Positions 37,201 to 51,229 of a DNA stretch of 64,000 bases are shown here, piece by piece. The stretch covers positions 1,225,001 through 1,289,000 of the forward strand of contig NC_037641.1 of the NCBI RefSeq assembly GCF_003254395.2, written 5' to 3'. Under the pieces are notes generated by a model that made no database searches, was not told the origin of the DNA, and saw nothing but the letters and a program-made list of their open reading frames with translations. Source of the stretch: Apis mellifera (taxonomy: Eukaryota > Arthropoda > Insecta > Hymenoptera > Apidae). A program made the position numbers and the translations under genes. Positions within the stretch are counted from its first letter, which is position 1. Each line of letters begins with the position of its first letter.

Positions 37201-40200
37201 ATATCTATCGCAAGCAATAAATATTTTTCATACACAACAATAACTATGCCGATACAAAATAAATGAAATCGTGTATGATTGTAGAAATACATGAATTAAA
37301 TATAAATAAAAGAGCAAATAAATGTGTTATGAAAAACGATTAAATACGATTATATTATAGAATAATATTATCATAAAATATAATATTATAATATTAAAAT
37401 AAGATTAGTGCAATAGATTAAGACAAATATATAGTTTATTTCATGCACATCTTAAAAATAGCGATTTTTGAAAATGGTAACTCGATATTATAAAAATTAA
37501 TTTTCGATGTTTAAAGAACTTTGTTTTAATGAAAAACAAAAATTTGTTTTAATAAAAAACAAATTTTGAATAAAAATATAATATAAAAATTTTAATGAAT
37601 AATGAATAATTTTTAATTATTTTATTTTCTCTTTAAAAATTTATTATAGAATTTTATAGAAAGAATTAATGCTATATTGATAGAAAAAATATACATGATT
37701 TAGTTCTTTTCTGTTAAATTTACTATTATTTATTTATTTATTATTTTTTTTTTATAATTCAATTCAATCAAAATTAATTATTTTTTCTTAACACATGATT
37801 TCTTTTTTCCATTAATTATAATTTTAAGTATAAAATAATATATATTATAATATTATTAATATTATATTATTAATATTAATAATATATATTACAATATTAT
37901 AATATATGTTACAAAATATTTATTACAAAATAAATAAATCATTAAAATTTAGTTTAAGAAAATAAAAAAACAATAAAAAGAAAATGATATATTTTAATGA
38001 AATATTTTAATGCACAAAATTATAAGTATAAATTCTTGAAAATTAGAGCTCTAAAATTATAAAAAAATAATTGAAAATATAAATATGTAAAGATATATAT
38101 TTATTATAGAATTTTAAATAAATTAATATATCATAATATAATTATTATTATTATTATAATTATAGATATATGTATAAATGTATAATATATATAATATATC
38201 TATAATATATAAATATATATAATATATAATATATATAATATAATATAGATATATCTATAATAATTAGACATATATGGAGAAATATTTTCAAATGAGAATT
38301 TATTGTTATTTATTATATTTATATTGTAGAAATGTTTAAAATAAATTTTAATAATTACTTATTTTTGTTGAAAAATTTATATAATGTACAGTTAACAGTT
38401 AAATAGAAGATTTTTAAATATAAAAATAAATTATTGATATTGTTATAAGACAGAATTTTAAAATAAAAAAAGTGATTATTTTAACATCCGAAAATTTTTT
38501 CATAAAAATAATTATTCATTTCTTTATTAATGATATAAAAAACTTTATGGTATTTAAATTTTTTTTATATATTCAAAAAAATCATTTAAGCTACAAACAT
38601 AATTGAAAGAACAAACTTATCAATTTATTTTTTTCTTTCTAAAACAGAATAATTTTCTTAAAATTTTCAAAAAATTTTTTAAAACTTATATAATGAAGTA
38701 ATTTTTCTAATTTTTCAAAAAAATTCAAATTATTTATCAATTTTAAAAAATTTTTATATATTTTAATTGCTAGACTTATATTTTTGTTCGTTATTTTGTT
38801 ATAATAATAATATAATAATAATAATGAAAAGACAAATGAAAAAAATAATTTTAAATTTGTGTATTTATTTATTTAGATATTATTATATTATTTGTACATG
38901 ATATAATATAAGATAAAAATTAGATACAGAAGTTAATTTTATATGTGGATTTATTCAACTTTTCTTGTTCTTTATATTAAAAAAATTCGTAAAAATTAAT
39001 ACATATACATTATTTATTCTTAAAAATAAAATTTTAAAAAATCTCTAATTCAGAACAACATCAAACATTTGAATTTTTTGATACTAAAAAACTAATTTTA
39101 AAAATTTTGGTTATAAGCTATATTGATTTATACGCTTAGAAAATAATTAATATTTTTTTATCAGGATATGCTAATTCAAAATCAATAGAATTAATTCTGT
39201 GATTACATTATTGGATTTGATCTTTTGCTAATGATAAATATGTATTGAGAAGTTATCGTTTTCTTTTTCATTAAATATGATTTGAATATTTAAACGATTT
39301 TTTTTTGTTAGATTTCTATAATATTTTTTTCTCATTGCATATTGTTTCTTATTATATTTTTTATCTTTTATAAAAAAATGAATAAATAAGATTATGTAAA
39401 TATTCTTATTTTTTGTTCTATGATAAAAATTTTCATGATAAAGTTATACTATTTCAAGATAGATTTATAATCATAGAAAAAATATTCTCAAGATATTTTT
39501 TTTTTTATAAGATTTCAAATTGTCATTGATATTTTTTTAAAAAATACAAATTCGAAGTCAATAACTACCTATTCTTATTTATCTATTTATGTTTAAAAAT
39601 TATTAAAATTTTTTAACAATGATATTATGTTTACATTTGAATAATAAAATATTATTAAATGTCTAAATATTCTTATTTTATTATTGAATAATTTTTACTT
39701 TATTTAATTGTATTTATGAAAATCTGATTTCTTATATTCTTTTATAACATAAATAATATAGATAATTTGAAGTTTTTAATACAAATATTCATTAATAAAT
39801 ACATCAATATAAATTTATAACAAGAAGTAATTATTAAAAAGTAATTATTTAAAAAGATAAATCATAATTCAAATCTGAAATGTTTTATTTTCATTCAATT
39901 CATGAACTCATGAGTTTTTCTTGAATCTGTGGTGCAAAACTCATAAAATTTGATAAAAATGTATACTTAATACCGAATTTTTTTAATATAATAATTTTTA
40001 AAAAACTCATTAATTTAAAAATTCAATTCAATGAAATTCAAATTTCATTGAAAAATTTGTAGATAGTTAGATTTTCTTTTTGATTGATATTTCAGATACT
40101 CAAATATATTAGATCGCTCTTTAAAACTTAAATAATAAATTGTAATATTGTAATATTACAATTTTATTACAATAGTTTTATTATAATATTTTAATTTTGT

Positions 40201-41317
40201 CTAAAAAAAGAAAATACATATTATATTCATATAAATAATAATATTTTTACAATATTTAAAATTGTGTTTTCAACTAAGTTACATTAAATTTATTTAAGAT
40301 TTATTATTTTGTTTAATTTTAAATAAAAAATGCATGTATAAAAATATGATAAATCTTATATATAATAATATAATAATAATATATTTATTTTTTCGTCATA
40401 TATTTAACAATATGAAAGATTTAAAATATTTTAAATATTGAAAATGATTATTCAGTGAATTTTTTTATATCAAGAATTGCGGGTAGTTACTATCTACTTT
40501 TTTTTCGATATTAAGACTTTGATAAAATTGAATTACACAGACTATTTTATTTTATATCTTCATTATTGAATTATTTTAATATTTTAAATTAAAAGATCTT
40601 ATTGAAAACTACAAAGAAGAGTTATATTATAATAGTAAAGTTATGCTATAATATTATATGCTCATTCCTTTTTCTGTCAAAATTAAAAGGAAATTAGAGC
40701 AAAATATAATGTTTTATTTTTGGAAAATTGCTAGAGGTTCGATAAATATGTTAGATATAGCAATATGATAATAAATTCCAAAAATTGAGAGTAAACATAT
40801 TTTAAAAGATAATATAGAAAAATTGAATATTCAGAAAAAGATAAAATGAAAAACGGAAGAGGAATAGATCCAGGAAATTAAATTAAATTAGAAATAAATG
40901 TAAGAACGAAGGAATAGAAAAAACAGAAACCAGAGAATTAAAAATAGAAATTAAATTATAAAGACAATATATTAAAAAAAAGAAATAAAAATGCAGAAAG
41001 AAATATAAAAGAAAGATATAGATAGAAAATAGTAATGAAGAATCGAGAGAAAAAGAGAAATAAAAAAAATAAAAAAATTATTATATCATAATATTGTGTC
41101 TAATGAGACATATCCTTATTACGCATTATCATGCGTTACAATCATCGTTATAATCGCAATATACATTGTTTATTATAACAGCTTTAAGTTATAATTTTTT
41201 TTATAATCAAAAATTATTTAAAGACAAGATTATTTGTATTGAAAATATTATTATTTTTATTTTAAAATTATTTTGATTGAGAAAGATTTATTTATATTTT
41301 AATATTTATATTTTATA

Positions 41318-41323
<6 letters not shown>
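37201..41323. other. AT-rich non-coding DNA, no gene seen
   Basis: No frame of note. Irregular ATATAATAT tract at 38150-38270. A purine-rich + strand stretch (A and G runs) covers about 40780-41080. TGTCTAATGAGACA and ACGCATTATCATGCGT at 41096-41137 are two tiny hairpins. Nothing else stands out. Confidence 0.6.

Positions 41324-41359
<36 letters not shown>
41324..41359. repeat. (TA)n microsatellite
   Basis: Uninterrupted TA alternation of 36 bases. Confidence 0.93.
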
Positions 41360-41362
<3 letters not shown>

Positions 41363-42289
41363 AACACATTTATTATTATAAAAATTGTATTTTTTAATAA
41401 CGAAATTTGAAAAGAATTGTCAAAAAAAAATTTTTTTGACAAAAAATATATCATGTGTTATTTTTTATATGTATATGAATATCATATTCTGATTTCAATG
41501 CTTTAATTTTATTCATTTTTATGTTATAAATAAAGATAATTTTTTTTGTATTTATTGTTTTATATTTATATTTGGTTATTATTTATTTTCAATATAGAAA
41601 AAAAATTCGAAGAAAAAAAATTTTATAAAATAAAATTTTTAAAATATAATTTTAATTTCAAATTGGTGATATTTAAAGATAATATTATTGTTAACAATTT
41701 CGATTATACGTTATGACAAAACAATTGCTATTTTGAAAAGAAAGAAATTATTAATATTATATTTCATATTAAAAAAAAAGAAAAAGATAAAACAATTGAA
41801 ATAAAAATATAATTAAATATAATTAAATATATAAGAATAAGAACTTATATAATTAAGTTATATAAGTATAATCTTTAAATTTATTAAAAATTGAAAAAAA
41901 TCTTTATAAATATTATAATATATTAATATAGTATAATATATTTATAATATAATAATATTTTATAAATATTTATTCGAAGATTTCATTAATTAAGATTTTA
42001 AATTAATAAATCGAGTATAATTGCATTCATAATTCCTATTCTTCATAATTTTTGGTTATTTTTTATTTGTTTATTTATTTTTAGAAAAACAAGGAAAAAA
42101 GAAAGAAAGAAAAATTTTAAATAGTTGAAAAGAATTTTAAGTAGAATTTTAAATGATTTAGCAAGATTGATAATAATTAAATATTCTTTTATTCTCTAAT
42201 AATTCCTTTTCATTGTGCTGCAAATTAAACATTTGATTTGTTATACACTTATTATTGCGTAATCATAAACATTTTTAATTTTTGTTCTT

Positions 42290-42660
42290 TATGATTTATC
42301 TACTAATGAACAATTCATCTTGGTTTACTTATGCCAGTCTCAATGATTCTTATTATGAAACTTTTTGCAACTTCTTTGTCCAATTTTAAAGAATACTTTG
42401 ACACTCTATTCAGACCATCCCTAAGGATAACACGCTACCTTTTTCTTTGTTTAATTTTTAGCATTTTCCAAGACCTTCTCTCATCTTCAATTCTATCCAG
42501 AGGATTTTTTGGTTCTTCTCGGCTCTCTTATCTTCTTTCATTCGTTCATTTTAAAAATCGTTTCATTCTTTATTCTTGCTTTTTTCCTTTCATTTTCAAA
42601 GATTAAAAAATCTTATATTTTTCATCTCTTTTGTTTTATCTTCTCATTTCAAGAATTCTA
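42290..42660. repeat. Dispersed repeat family D, copy 2
   Basis: Counterpart of 10120-10500. It is pyrimidine-rich on the + strand and less AT-rich than its surroundings. The 91-codon frame at 42331-42606 (MPVSMILIMKLFATSLSNFK...) lies inside. Its Ser/Leu/Phe-rich content is what pyrimidine-rich DNA gives, and copy 1 does not keep the frame open, so it is not called as a gene. The minus strand is purine-rich with stops. Confidence 0.35.
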
Positions 42661-45600
42661 TTGCTTTTAATTTAGCACTTAATTTTGTATTTCTAAATAA
42701 AAAAAAAATCTTGTGCTTAAGTTCTAATCGAGATTAGAAATATTGAAATAAAAATAATTGAAATTATTTAGATAATTAAAAAAGTTAATACTTCTAAAAT
42801 TAAAAAAATTATCAAAAATTTTCTTTATTTTACTTTTAATGTAATATTGTGTTACAAAAATGTAATATTTTTTGTTACATAGTAAAATTATTATGAATAC
42901 AATTTATTAATTAACTTAAAAATTTTCAAACAATCATAAACATATCATATTTAAATATCAATTTAAATATCAAAATAATCTCAATATAATAACATATTTA
43001 TTTTTTATTATATAAACTAATAATGAAAAAATGTATATTTATTTTTTAGAAAAATTTTTAATATTTTATTTTCATAAAAGTGAGCATTTTATAAGATGAA
43101 AATTTTTATGAATAATTTGAGAATTTATTTAATTAATTTTAATATCTATTTTTTTAATATGTAATTTTTATTAGTTTTTAGTATATTAATTTTTATTAAT
43201 TATGTACATTAATTTTAATTTTTCAATATATTATTTTATTAATATTATTAATTTTATTATATACATGTTAATTACTATTAACACAACATAAATAATATTT
43301 ACAGAAAATTTATTATTATTATTTATTAATATTTACAAAAATTTTATTCTTTTATTATTTTTTTTATTAAAATTTTTATATTTGTTTTATAAAAATTTTC
43401 AATTTATTTTTATGAAAATAATGTTCCAGAATTTTTTTTAAATCTTTCTAATTCTATTAAAATGATCTTGATAAAATATAAAATGATATATATATCTTGA
43501 TATATCTTGAAAAAGTATATAACTATAATAAGATATATTTGTATAAAAGTTTCAATGAATAACACAATCAGTTAAAATAATTATTCTTTAAAGTATTATC
43601 TTTTAGAAATGAGATAGTGTCTCTCTATCAAAATTATGTTAGTTAAGTAGAAAATTCTTACTTCAATTATCATTTAATGATATTTTTTCTTTTCTTTCTT
43701 TCTCTATCTTTATTTTTCTATTTATTTTTACTATTTTGCTTATTTTTATACGAAGGGTAATAAATCAATCATTAAACAAGTTACCATAAATTTTTAAATT
43801 ACGATGTTTTCAAAACTGAAAATTGGGAGTGGCATATCAGCATATGTCGTAAATCATAAGAAAATTCAATAAAATATGTTCATCGTAATTTTTTATGCAA
43901 TTTCCTTTCACAACAGCATCCAAAACATTTTCGAATGATAATTGTGACAATTACATTATATATCAATTGATCAAAAATTGTATTAGTGATTTGCTTTGTA
44001 TATACTAAAATACTAGATATCTTTAAAAAATTATGATAAAAATATTATGCTATTGAGGCTAGGAATAAATTCACTCATATATTCGTAATCTTCTTTTTAT
44101 ATATTCGATTCAACAAATAATGATCATGATGATCATGATGAATCGTTTATATATATGTATATATTATGAATTAATATATTTTCATACTTAAAAAAATTAA
44201 TAGAACACTTAAAATTACAAGTATATTGTATACGAATGAAAAAAAAAAATTAGAATTTAATTGATAAAAATTGAAAAAGTATAGAAAGATTTAAGAAATA
44301 AATTATTAATTTATATTAATTTAATCAATTTGATGCAAATATGTTATATTTTATTTTATTAATTCAATTGATTTATTCATAATTATCATTTCTTTTTCGC
44401 GATTAATAATTTCTTTTAAATATACTTTCTTTTATTGTTTGTCAATTGATATATTAAATATATTTTAACAATTTAGATTATTTCTTTATTTATAATTAAC
44501 AATAAATATTTTCATTATCTATATATCATATTTCAAATTATTTCTTATATAATTTAAAGTTTATAATTTATAAAAAACTTTATTTAGTTTATTTTTAAAT
44601 TATATTTTTTATATAAAATTTTAAATATTTCTTCTTTTTCTTTTTCTTTTTTTTCTTCATAAATTAATTCAATGACTTAAGATGTTAATATTTCTTTATG
44701 TATACTAAATATTAAATATATAAAAAAAAATAAAATACTAAATACCAAATATTAAATATATTCTTTATATACAATTATTATATATATACATTTAATCATA
44801 AATATTTTTAATAAATTTATAATATTGAATAATATAATTTAAATTTTTAAATTATACTTATATATATTTTGTATAAATATTTTAATTATATTTTTTAATA
44901 TTCATTTCATTTCATAATTTAACATTTTTCAAATTCTGTCACTATTTTTTATTAAAATAGTACAATAGAATTAAACAACACATATTTCAAAAAGCAGTAT
45001 TATCGATAAATGCTTAATTATCTATTTTTTATATATATTTATATTATATTTATATCTTTAATAAATTAGTAACACTTCTCAATATTTTTCAAAATTTATT
45101 TTATTCGTAGCTACTTTTCATTGTTATTTTTTATGTATTTATCTAATCACTTGTTTATCAATTTCAAAAGTGAATCATTCGATTCGTATACATATTCTTA
45201 TTATACATATTATATATTGGAATTGCGGCAAAATTCAAATTCTGATTAAATAGATAAGATTTTTTTCTTTTTTCTCTTTTTCTTTTTCCTTTTTCCTATA
45301 AAAAATAGCATTAGTTCTTCGGCGACATATATAACGTTAATCGATATCATCAATCGTGTATCTTTGTTTCATGTATTTCGTATTTTCTTATTCTTGACAT
45401 AGCCATTAATCTCCATTTGTTACATATTTTATCTTTAATGTTATTTTCCTATTTAATTTTAAGATTTTATTTCTTAGTAGATCCATTTCATTTTTTCCCC
45501 TCATTTCTTTCTTCATTTTGAATATTTATTTTAATTTCTGTATTTAGATTAGATTTTTCCTTTTTCTTTTTTTAAATTATCTATCTTTATTCTTCAGTGA

Positions 45601-47973
45601 TTTATTTCATTATTATTCATTTATTATTATTATTTATTTTTGATACTCGATATAAAAAAATTATAAAAAAATTTTAATCATATAAATAATATTATCATTT
45701 TTTAATGGAATATTTATGATTATTGTTGGTTCCTTTTTCTTTTTTTTTTTTTTTTAATTTATCTACAAATCAAGATCGTAAAATACAATTATGTTGATTG
45801 CGATATAAAAGTAAAGTGAAAATTATAAAGAATGTATTTTTTTTTATCGAGTATTTCCATTTATATTTTTGAAAATTAATATTATTTATTTTAGAATAAA
45901 ATATAAACAAAATATTAATTTTTAAACAAATATTTTTAAAAATATAGATATAAATATAAAATTTTTAAAAAATAAGAAATAAAGTATATGCAAGATAAAG
46001 AATAGATAAAGCTAATGATTCCTTAAAATTATGATTTTCAAAATATAATTTAAACTAATCTAAAAATATTAAATACAATAATCAAAAATTTTTTTCCAAA
46101 AAAAAAAATTTTTCGTAAATCAAATTTCATCGAAAATAATTAATTAATATTATAATAATTAAGTTATTAATATTATTAAATTAAGTATAACATAATAATT
46201 AAATTAAGTTCTTAATTATTAATATCAATAGCTAATTATAGTATAATAAAATTTTTGTTTTTTTTCTATGTAATATCAATTTTTCTTCTTAAAGGAAAAT
46301 ATACCGCTGATTAAAATAAATAATTCTTAAAAAAAATTCTTTTTGAATAGAATATATTTGTACATTCTTTAATTTAAGGAATTATTTATCTTAATGAAAA
46401 AAAATTCTTCTTTTTATTCTTCTTTATCTCTTTTCATTGCTTTCAATCGATTTGATAAAAAAATATACAATATTTGATAAACTTAAACTATTTTTTTTAT
46501 TTTAAACTATTTTTTAATCGTATTTTTTTTAATCGTTTTATTTTTTCAGGATTACATATTATGAGTTTTAATTTTACAAATAATTAAAATCCTGTTAAAG
46601 GATTCTTTAATAATAAAATCTATGACTTTATCATTAATAATTAAACAATTATATAAGTTCTATGATATAAACATATTCATAATACTTACAGTATTGAACA
46701 GAATGATAAATGATATAAACTAACGAAATAATAAAACAATTTTTAATGTTTCTCAAGTTTAATGTAATTTATTCAAATTTTATAAATATTCTATAATTTA
46801 AATTATCTAAATCCTATTATATATTTTATTTATTATATTATTATGTTCATTATCTTATCCTATTTATATATATTTGCATATAAAATCTTAAGCTTAATAA
46901 TATAAAAAAAATCAATTACTTAATATTTTTTTTTACAAATTTTATTCGTTTATGTAAAAAATAGACAAAATAAAATAATAATATATGAAAAAATAAATCA
47001 ATAAGATATTGTTATTTGCAATTGAAAAGATTTCTTATATATTTTCATTGAATCTAAGTTTGTTTATAAATTTAAATATAATAAATGTAAATAGATAAAA
47101 ATAGAAATGCATAAATAGATAAAAAAATATTTTCATTATTTTTATAAGAATATTTTAAAAAAAGCAATTTTTTTATTAATTCCATTCTTTTTTTGTAAAA
47201 TCATTTTTGTAATTTATGATAATAGAATTCGATATATATAAAACTACGATTAGTTTTATACTCTTATCCATTTCATATGCAGATTGTATAATTCTATTTT
47301 GAAAATTTTTTCAAAGTTCATATTCTGTTATATTTAAAGAAAATTTGTTTTGATTTAATTAAAACTTTTTTGAAATTAAAAGAAAAATTTTCGTATACAA
47401 AATTTTTGGATAAAACAAAATTTCTCTGTTTTTTTTCTTTTCATTTATTTAAAAATATTTTTAGAAATTTTAGAAGTTTTTTTTAAAATAATGATAAATT
47501 TTAAAAGATGATATGATCAATTGAAAGATATAACTATTTAGAACTACTTACTTTTTTAACTATAAGAAATTTATTTTTTTATTATTTAAAAATTTATAAT
47601 ATATATTTATATTTATATTTATATATATATTTATATTTTCAAAACCATAATTTATTTGCAATTCGATAATGTAGAAAATTTAAATCACATTATAGAAATA
47701 TTGCATAATTTGAAATATTTAATATTAAATGAACGAAATTATAAATTTTAATTATTAAATCAATTTAAAAAAAAATAAATTTAATAAAAATAATTAAATA
47801 AAATTCATTCTAGCTTTTGACACTACCTTGATAATTAATAGTTTAATATAGAAATAGTTATTAGACATATTTAAGATATTTAAGATTTTAGACATATTTA
47901 ATCAACGATGTATTTAAATTTTCGAAAAAGAATTCACGAACACACTATTTCAATATTTATTCTAAATATAACA
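42661..47973. other. AT-rich non-coding DNA, no gene seen
   Basis: About 5.3 kb with no frame of note. A pyrimidine-rich stretch lies at about 45240-45620, and a doubled ATGATC word at about 44121-44142. Otherwise featureless. Confidence 0.65.
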
Positions 47974-48280
47974 TTTTTTTAGTGGCTTCTTAACAAAGTT
48001 TGCATTCGGGATAAAAATTTCAAATTTATAAATGAGAAATGAAATTATGCACACAGAAAAAAATGATTAAAAATATTTTGGAATCAGAAACAGAACTTAC
48101 TGTTAGATTATTTCGTTAAAGTTATCATTTGTTAAACTGTTAATTATTTTTAAATTTATAATTCAATTATTGCAATCATAAAAAAAAGAATTCAAAATGT
48201 GCATAATTTCATTTCTCACTTATAAATTTGAAATTTTTGTTCCGATTGCAAAAATTTTGTTAAGAAGCCATTAAAAAAAA
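47974..48280. mobile_element. MITE-like hairpin element with about 80 bp inverted arms
   Basis: Left arm 47974-48054 and right arm 48199-48280 are inverted copies. Words shared when one is reverse-complemented are TGGCTTCTTAACAAA, ATAAAAATTTCAAATTTATAA-like, and a long GTGAGAAATGAAATTATGCACA-type block. The inner ~145 bp is unique. A short two-armed unit with no frame is typical of a non-autonomous DNA transposon or a decayed foldback. The outer T7/A8 boundaries hide any target duplication. The similarity may run some tens of bases further out in weaker form. Confidence 0.8.
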
Positions 48281-50585
48281 ATTATGAATATTTCATTTAT
48301 TACAACTTTATACAATTTTTGTCCCGAGCATTTCGAATATTTCTTTTAACGTTACAATCATATCAAAAGAAAAAAATTTTATTGTTAGCGTTATAGTAAG
48401 TATGTATTTCAATATGAACGCTTTTCTCTGACTACATTTTATTTATTTTTTTTTTAAGTTATACTTTATTCGTATTGACATAGGTTCCATAAGATTTTAA
48501 TATTGTGACTGTAATAATTGCTGAGTTTCTTAAGGTTGAAATGTGACTTTTTAAAATTGCTTATTCGTTTTAATAATCAAATTTTATAGTTTTATAGATA
48601 AGTAATATTTTTAATTATATTAATAATAAAAAATCACGATTTTAAAGGAAATGAATTAAATATTTTGAATGTAATTTAAAATATAAATGCATTTAAATAT
48701 TCTAAAATATTAAAAAAGCATTAAAATAAATAAATGCACAAAGGAAAGTTAATAAAATTTTGTTGTTTACAACAAATATAATAATTTTATATTATAATAA
48801 CAAAAATGAATATATTTATAATAACATAATAAAAACAATTTTTATTACAAACTTCATATGAAATAAAAATAATTTACAATAATTTTATTTTATAATAATA
48901 AAAATAAATATTTTACAATGAGATTTGTATCATTGAAAAATTGTACATATAATTGCAGAATATATATAATTATTTAAGAAAGACACAAATACGCATTTTT
49001 CATTCATAAAATTTCAAAATTGATTAATTTATATTTATTAAAGAATATTAAACTTTAAAAGTTGATATATCAATGAATTTCTTCTGGAAAAAAATAAAAC
49101 AAACACATATTTTTCATGACAAACAAAATTACACAAAATTACTTATTTATCTCGATTTTTAAATAATATTCTAACAAATGAATTTTTCTATTCAAAAAAT
49201 TTTATCTTATGTTAAATAAAATAGAAGGGTACTGTATTTTTATATTCAAACGTATATTCGTAAACAATAAAATTGTATCGACATGATTTGAGTCTCCATT
49301 TAATGTTAAGTTTTATATATTGTCAATATGATTATACAAGAAATATTTATGATATTATTTCACGAATATAAAACTTATATGTAAAATATATAGATAATTT
49401 AAATATTTGGTGAACTGAAATTTACATAAAAAAATCTATGAATCTATGAAAAATTCAACTATTGACCGCCAATCAAATCTTATTATGCCAATCGCTAACC
49501 AAACTCGTTTTATCTTATGCATTATTTTACTCTAAATAAAATTTACTTATGATAATAATCTTATGGCATTTTTGAAAGATAAAAAGAAAAAAGTTTGAAT
49601 TCCGGTGTTCAAATATGGTTATAGATTCAAAATTCGAAATTTTGTGTATTGAGTCTGTATGTATATATGTATAAATGAAATGAGAGACATAAAAAAAAAA
49701 AGAATGTCTTAATTGAGCATGGAGTTCCGAATTCTTGAATCAAAAATCTCGAGATTGTGTCTCAATCCTCAATCTCGAATTAGTCTCAATATATTTTTCT
49801 TTATATACTATACATATATAATCTATTATAAATTTATTTTTGAAAACTGCCAATTTATAATAAAAACTTATTTTATTAAATTAGATATACAGATCTATGA
49901 TTATAGAAATATTAAAACTTATGAAAATATAAAAAGCTTAAGTCATATTAAGAATGAATTAATGAGTTAGAAAGAAAGAAATATTTACTTAATCTACTTA
50001 GAACAATTTTTAGAAACTATCTATAATATAGAGAATTTTTAATTGATTGAAATTTTTATTTTTTATTATTATTATAAAATTATTATGAATACATATAAAA
50101 ATAATATAAATATTATTCATGAAAATAGAAAATATATACATAATCGACAAAAATATATTATATTTTTCAAATATATCAGAATAATGTATAAGTCTTAAAA
50201 AATAGATATAGATAATTTTGTTATTTTTATTATTGTTTATTATTGTTTATTATTGTTTTTTAGAAATTTTATTAAATAGTTTTCAATATGAATTAATATT
50301 GGAATCAAATAATATTAAATAAATAATTATTTCTTTGAAGGATTGATTTTAGAAAAAAAACAAATAATTATATAAAGTCATTAATGTTTATTTATTTAAG
50401 TTTAATTAAATTTTATTTATTAAAGTTTATATATTATAAGAAATTAAATTTGAATTAGATTAAGCAAAAAAATAAAACAAGATGATGATATGACAGAAAT
50501 AAAGTGTTATCTCTATTTTATTTCATCTAATACAAACTTTAATAATTTAATCTTAATAATTTTTGTAACTATTTTTATATTTGTT
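48281..50585. other. AT-rich non-coding DNA, no gene seen
   Basis: The 85-codon frame at 49713-49970 is mostly Ile/Tyr/Asn/Lys-rich. Its first part overlaps a small duplicated word (ATCTCGA...GTCTCAAT, twice within about 49747-49790). No domain or splice pattern makes it a convincing gene. Confidence 0.55.
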
Positions 50586-50594
50586 CTAAACTCT

Positions 50595-50810
50595 AAGATC
50601 GAGCAATGTTCTAATGAAAAGGCAATGAAAAAAATCTTCCATTTCGGAAAACTTAAGGATCCCACATAAAAATACTAACAAATCAACAGTTATGGCAATC
50701 ATGGCTTCTCTTTCTCCGTTAATAAATGATGTCTTGAAAAAATGTAAATGCAAATGTTGAGAAAAATTAGGACATTTAAAAAAACATTTTAAAAGATTGC
50801 AAATGGATTC
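50595..50810 (+). pseudogene. Possible retrotransposon gag fossil with broken zinc knuckle
   Basis: The + strand frame through 50695 reads TNKSTVMAIMASLSPLINDV, reminiscent of the region before the knuckle in Copia-type gag (…AKIMxSLPPxY…). It then reads KKCKCKC-stop-EKLGHLKKHFKRLQ. Counting codons, TGC at 50749, TGA at 50758, CAT at 50773 and TTT at 50788 fall exactly on the CX2CX4HX4C spacing with a Gly before the His. Both non-Cys positions are one base from a Cys codon. Gag binds RNA in the virus-like particle. Here only a scrap remains, with the linker between the two parts missing. The minus-strand frame over the same bases (50586-50816) is a shadow. A chance match is possible. Confidence 0.3.
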
Positions 50811-50816
50811 ATTCAT

Positions 50817-51229
50817 TTCAATAAACTTTGTTCTTTATTTATTATTTATTTTTTATTTTTACCAAGTTACTTCCTTTTTTAATTACTCTCTTCATTTTTT
50901 ATATTTTAGAATCTTCTAAATTTCGATTTTCCAAAAAATATTTCAGAAATATATTAATACTATATTTATAAGAAAAAAGAATAGGAATAAATATATCAAT
51001 ATTAATTTCTATAATAATATAATATTTATTTCTATATTAATATAATAAATATATTAAATAATATAAATATAAATATATTTAAATAAATAATAAATATATT
51101 ATGCAAAACGATTTTCATTGATTATTAATTTCAATCGATATAATTATCAGTATAAAAAAAAAAATAAAATTTCTATATATTTTATACTCACGCCTGTAAT
51201 AATTATGTATTATAATTATGTGTATGGAT
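50817..51229. other. AT-rich non-coding DNA, nothing recognised
   Basis: No frame or repeat of note. The frame 51118-51303 overlaps the start of family A and is composition-driven. Confidence 0.5.

Noticed and set aside
42331..42606. 91-codon frame beginning MPVSMILIMKLFATS
   Set aside because: Ser/Leu/Phe-rich product of a pyrimidine-rich tract. The related tract at 10.1-10.5 kb does not keep it open. The start is TTG or an internal ATG with no context.
49713..49970. 85-codon frame beginning MSMEFRILESKISRLCLNPQSRISLN
   Set aside because: The interesting first part is a duplicated ATCTCGA/GTCTCAAT word. The rest is Ile/Tyr/Asn low complexity. No family recognised.
50586..50816. 76-codon minus-strand frame (MNESICNLLKCFFKCPNFSQ...)
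   Set aside because: It is the antisense shadow of the possible gag scrap on the plus strand, with no domain of its own.
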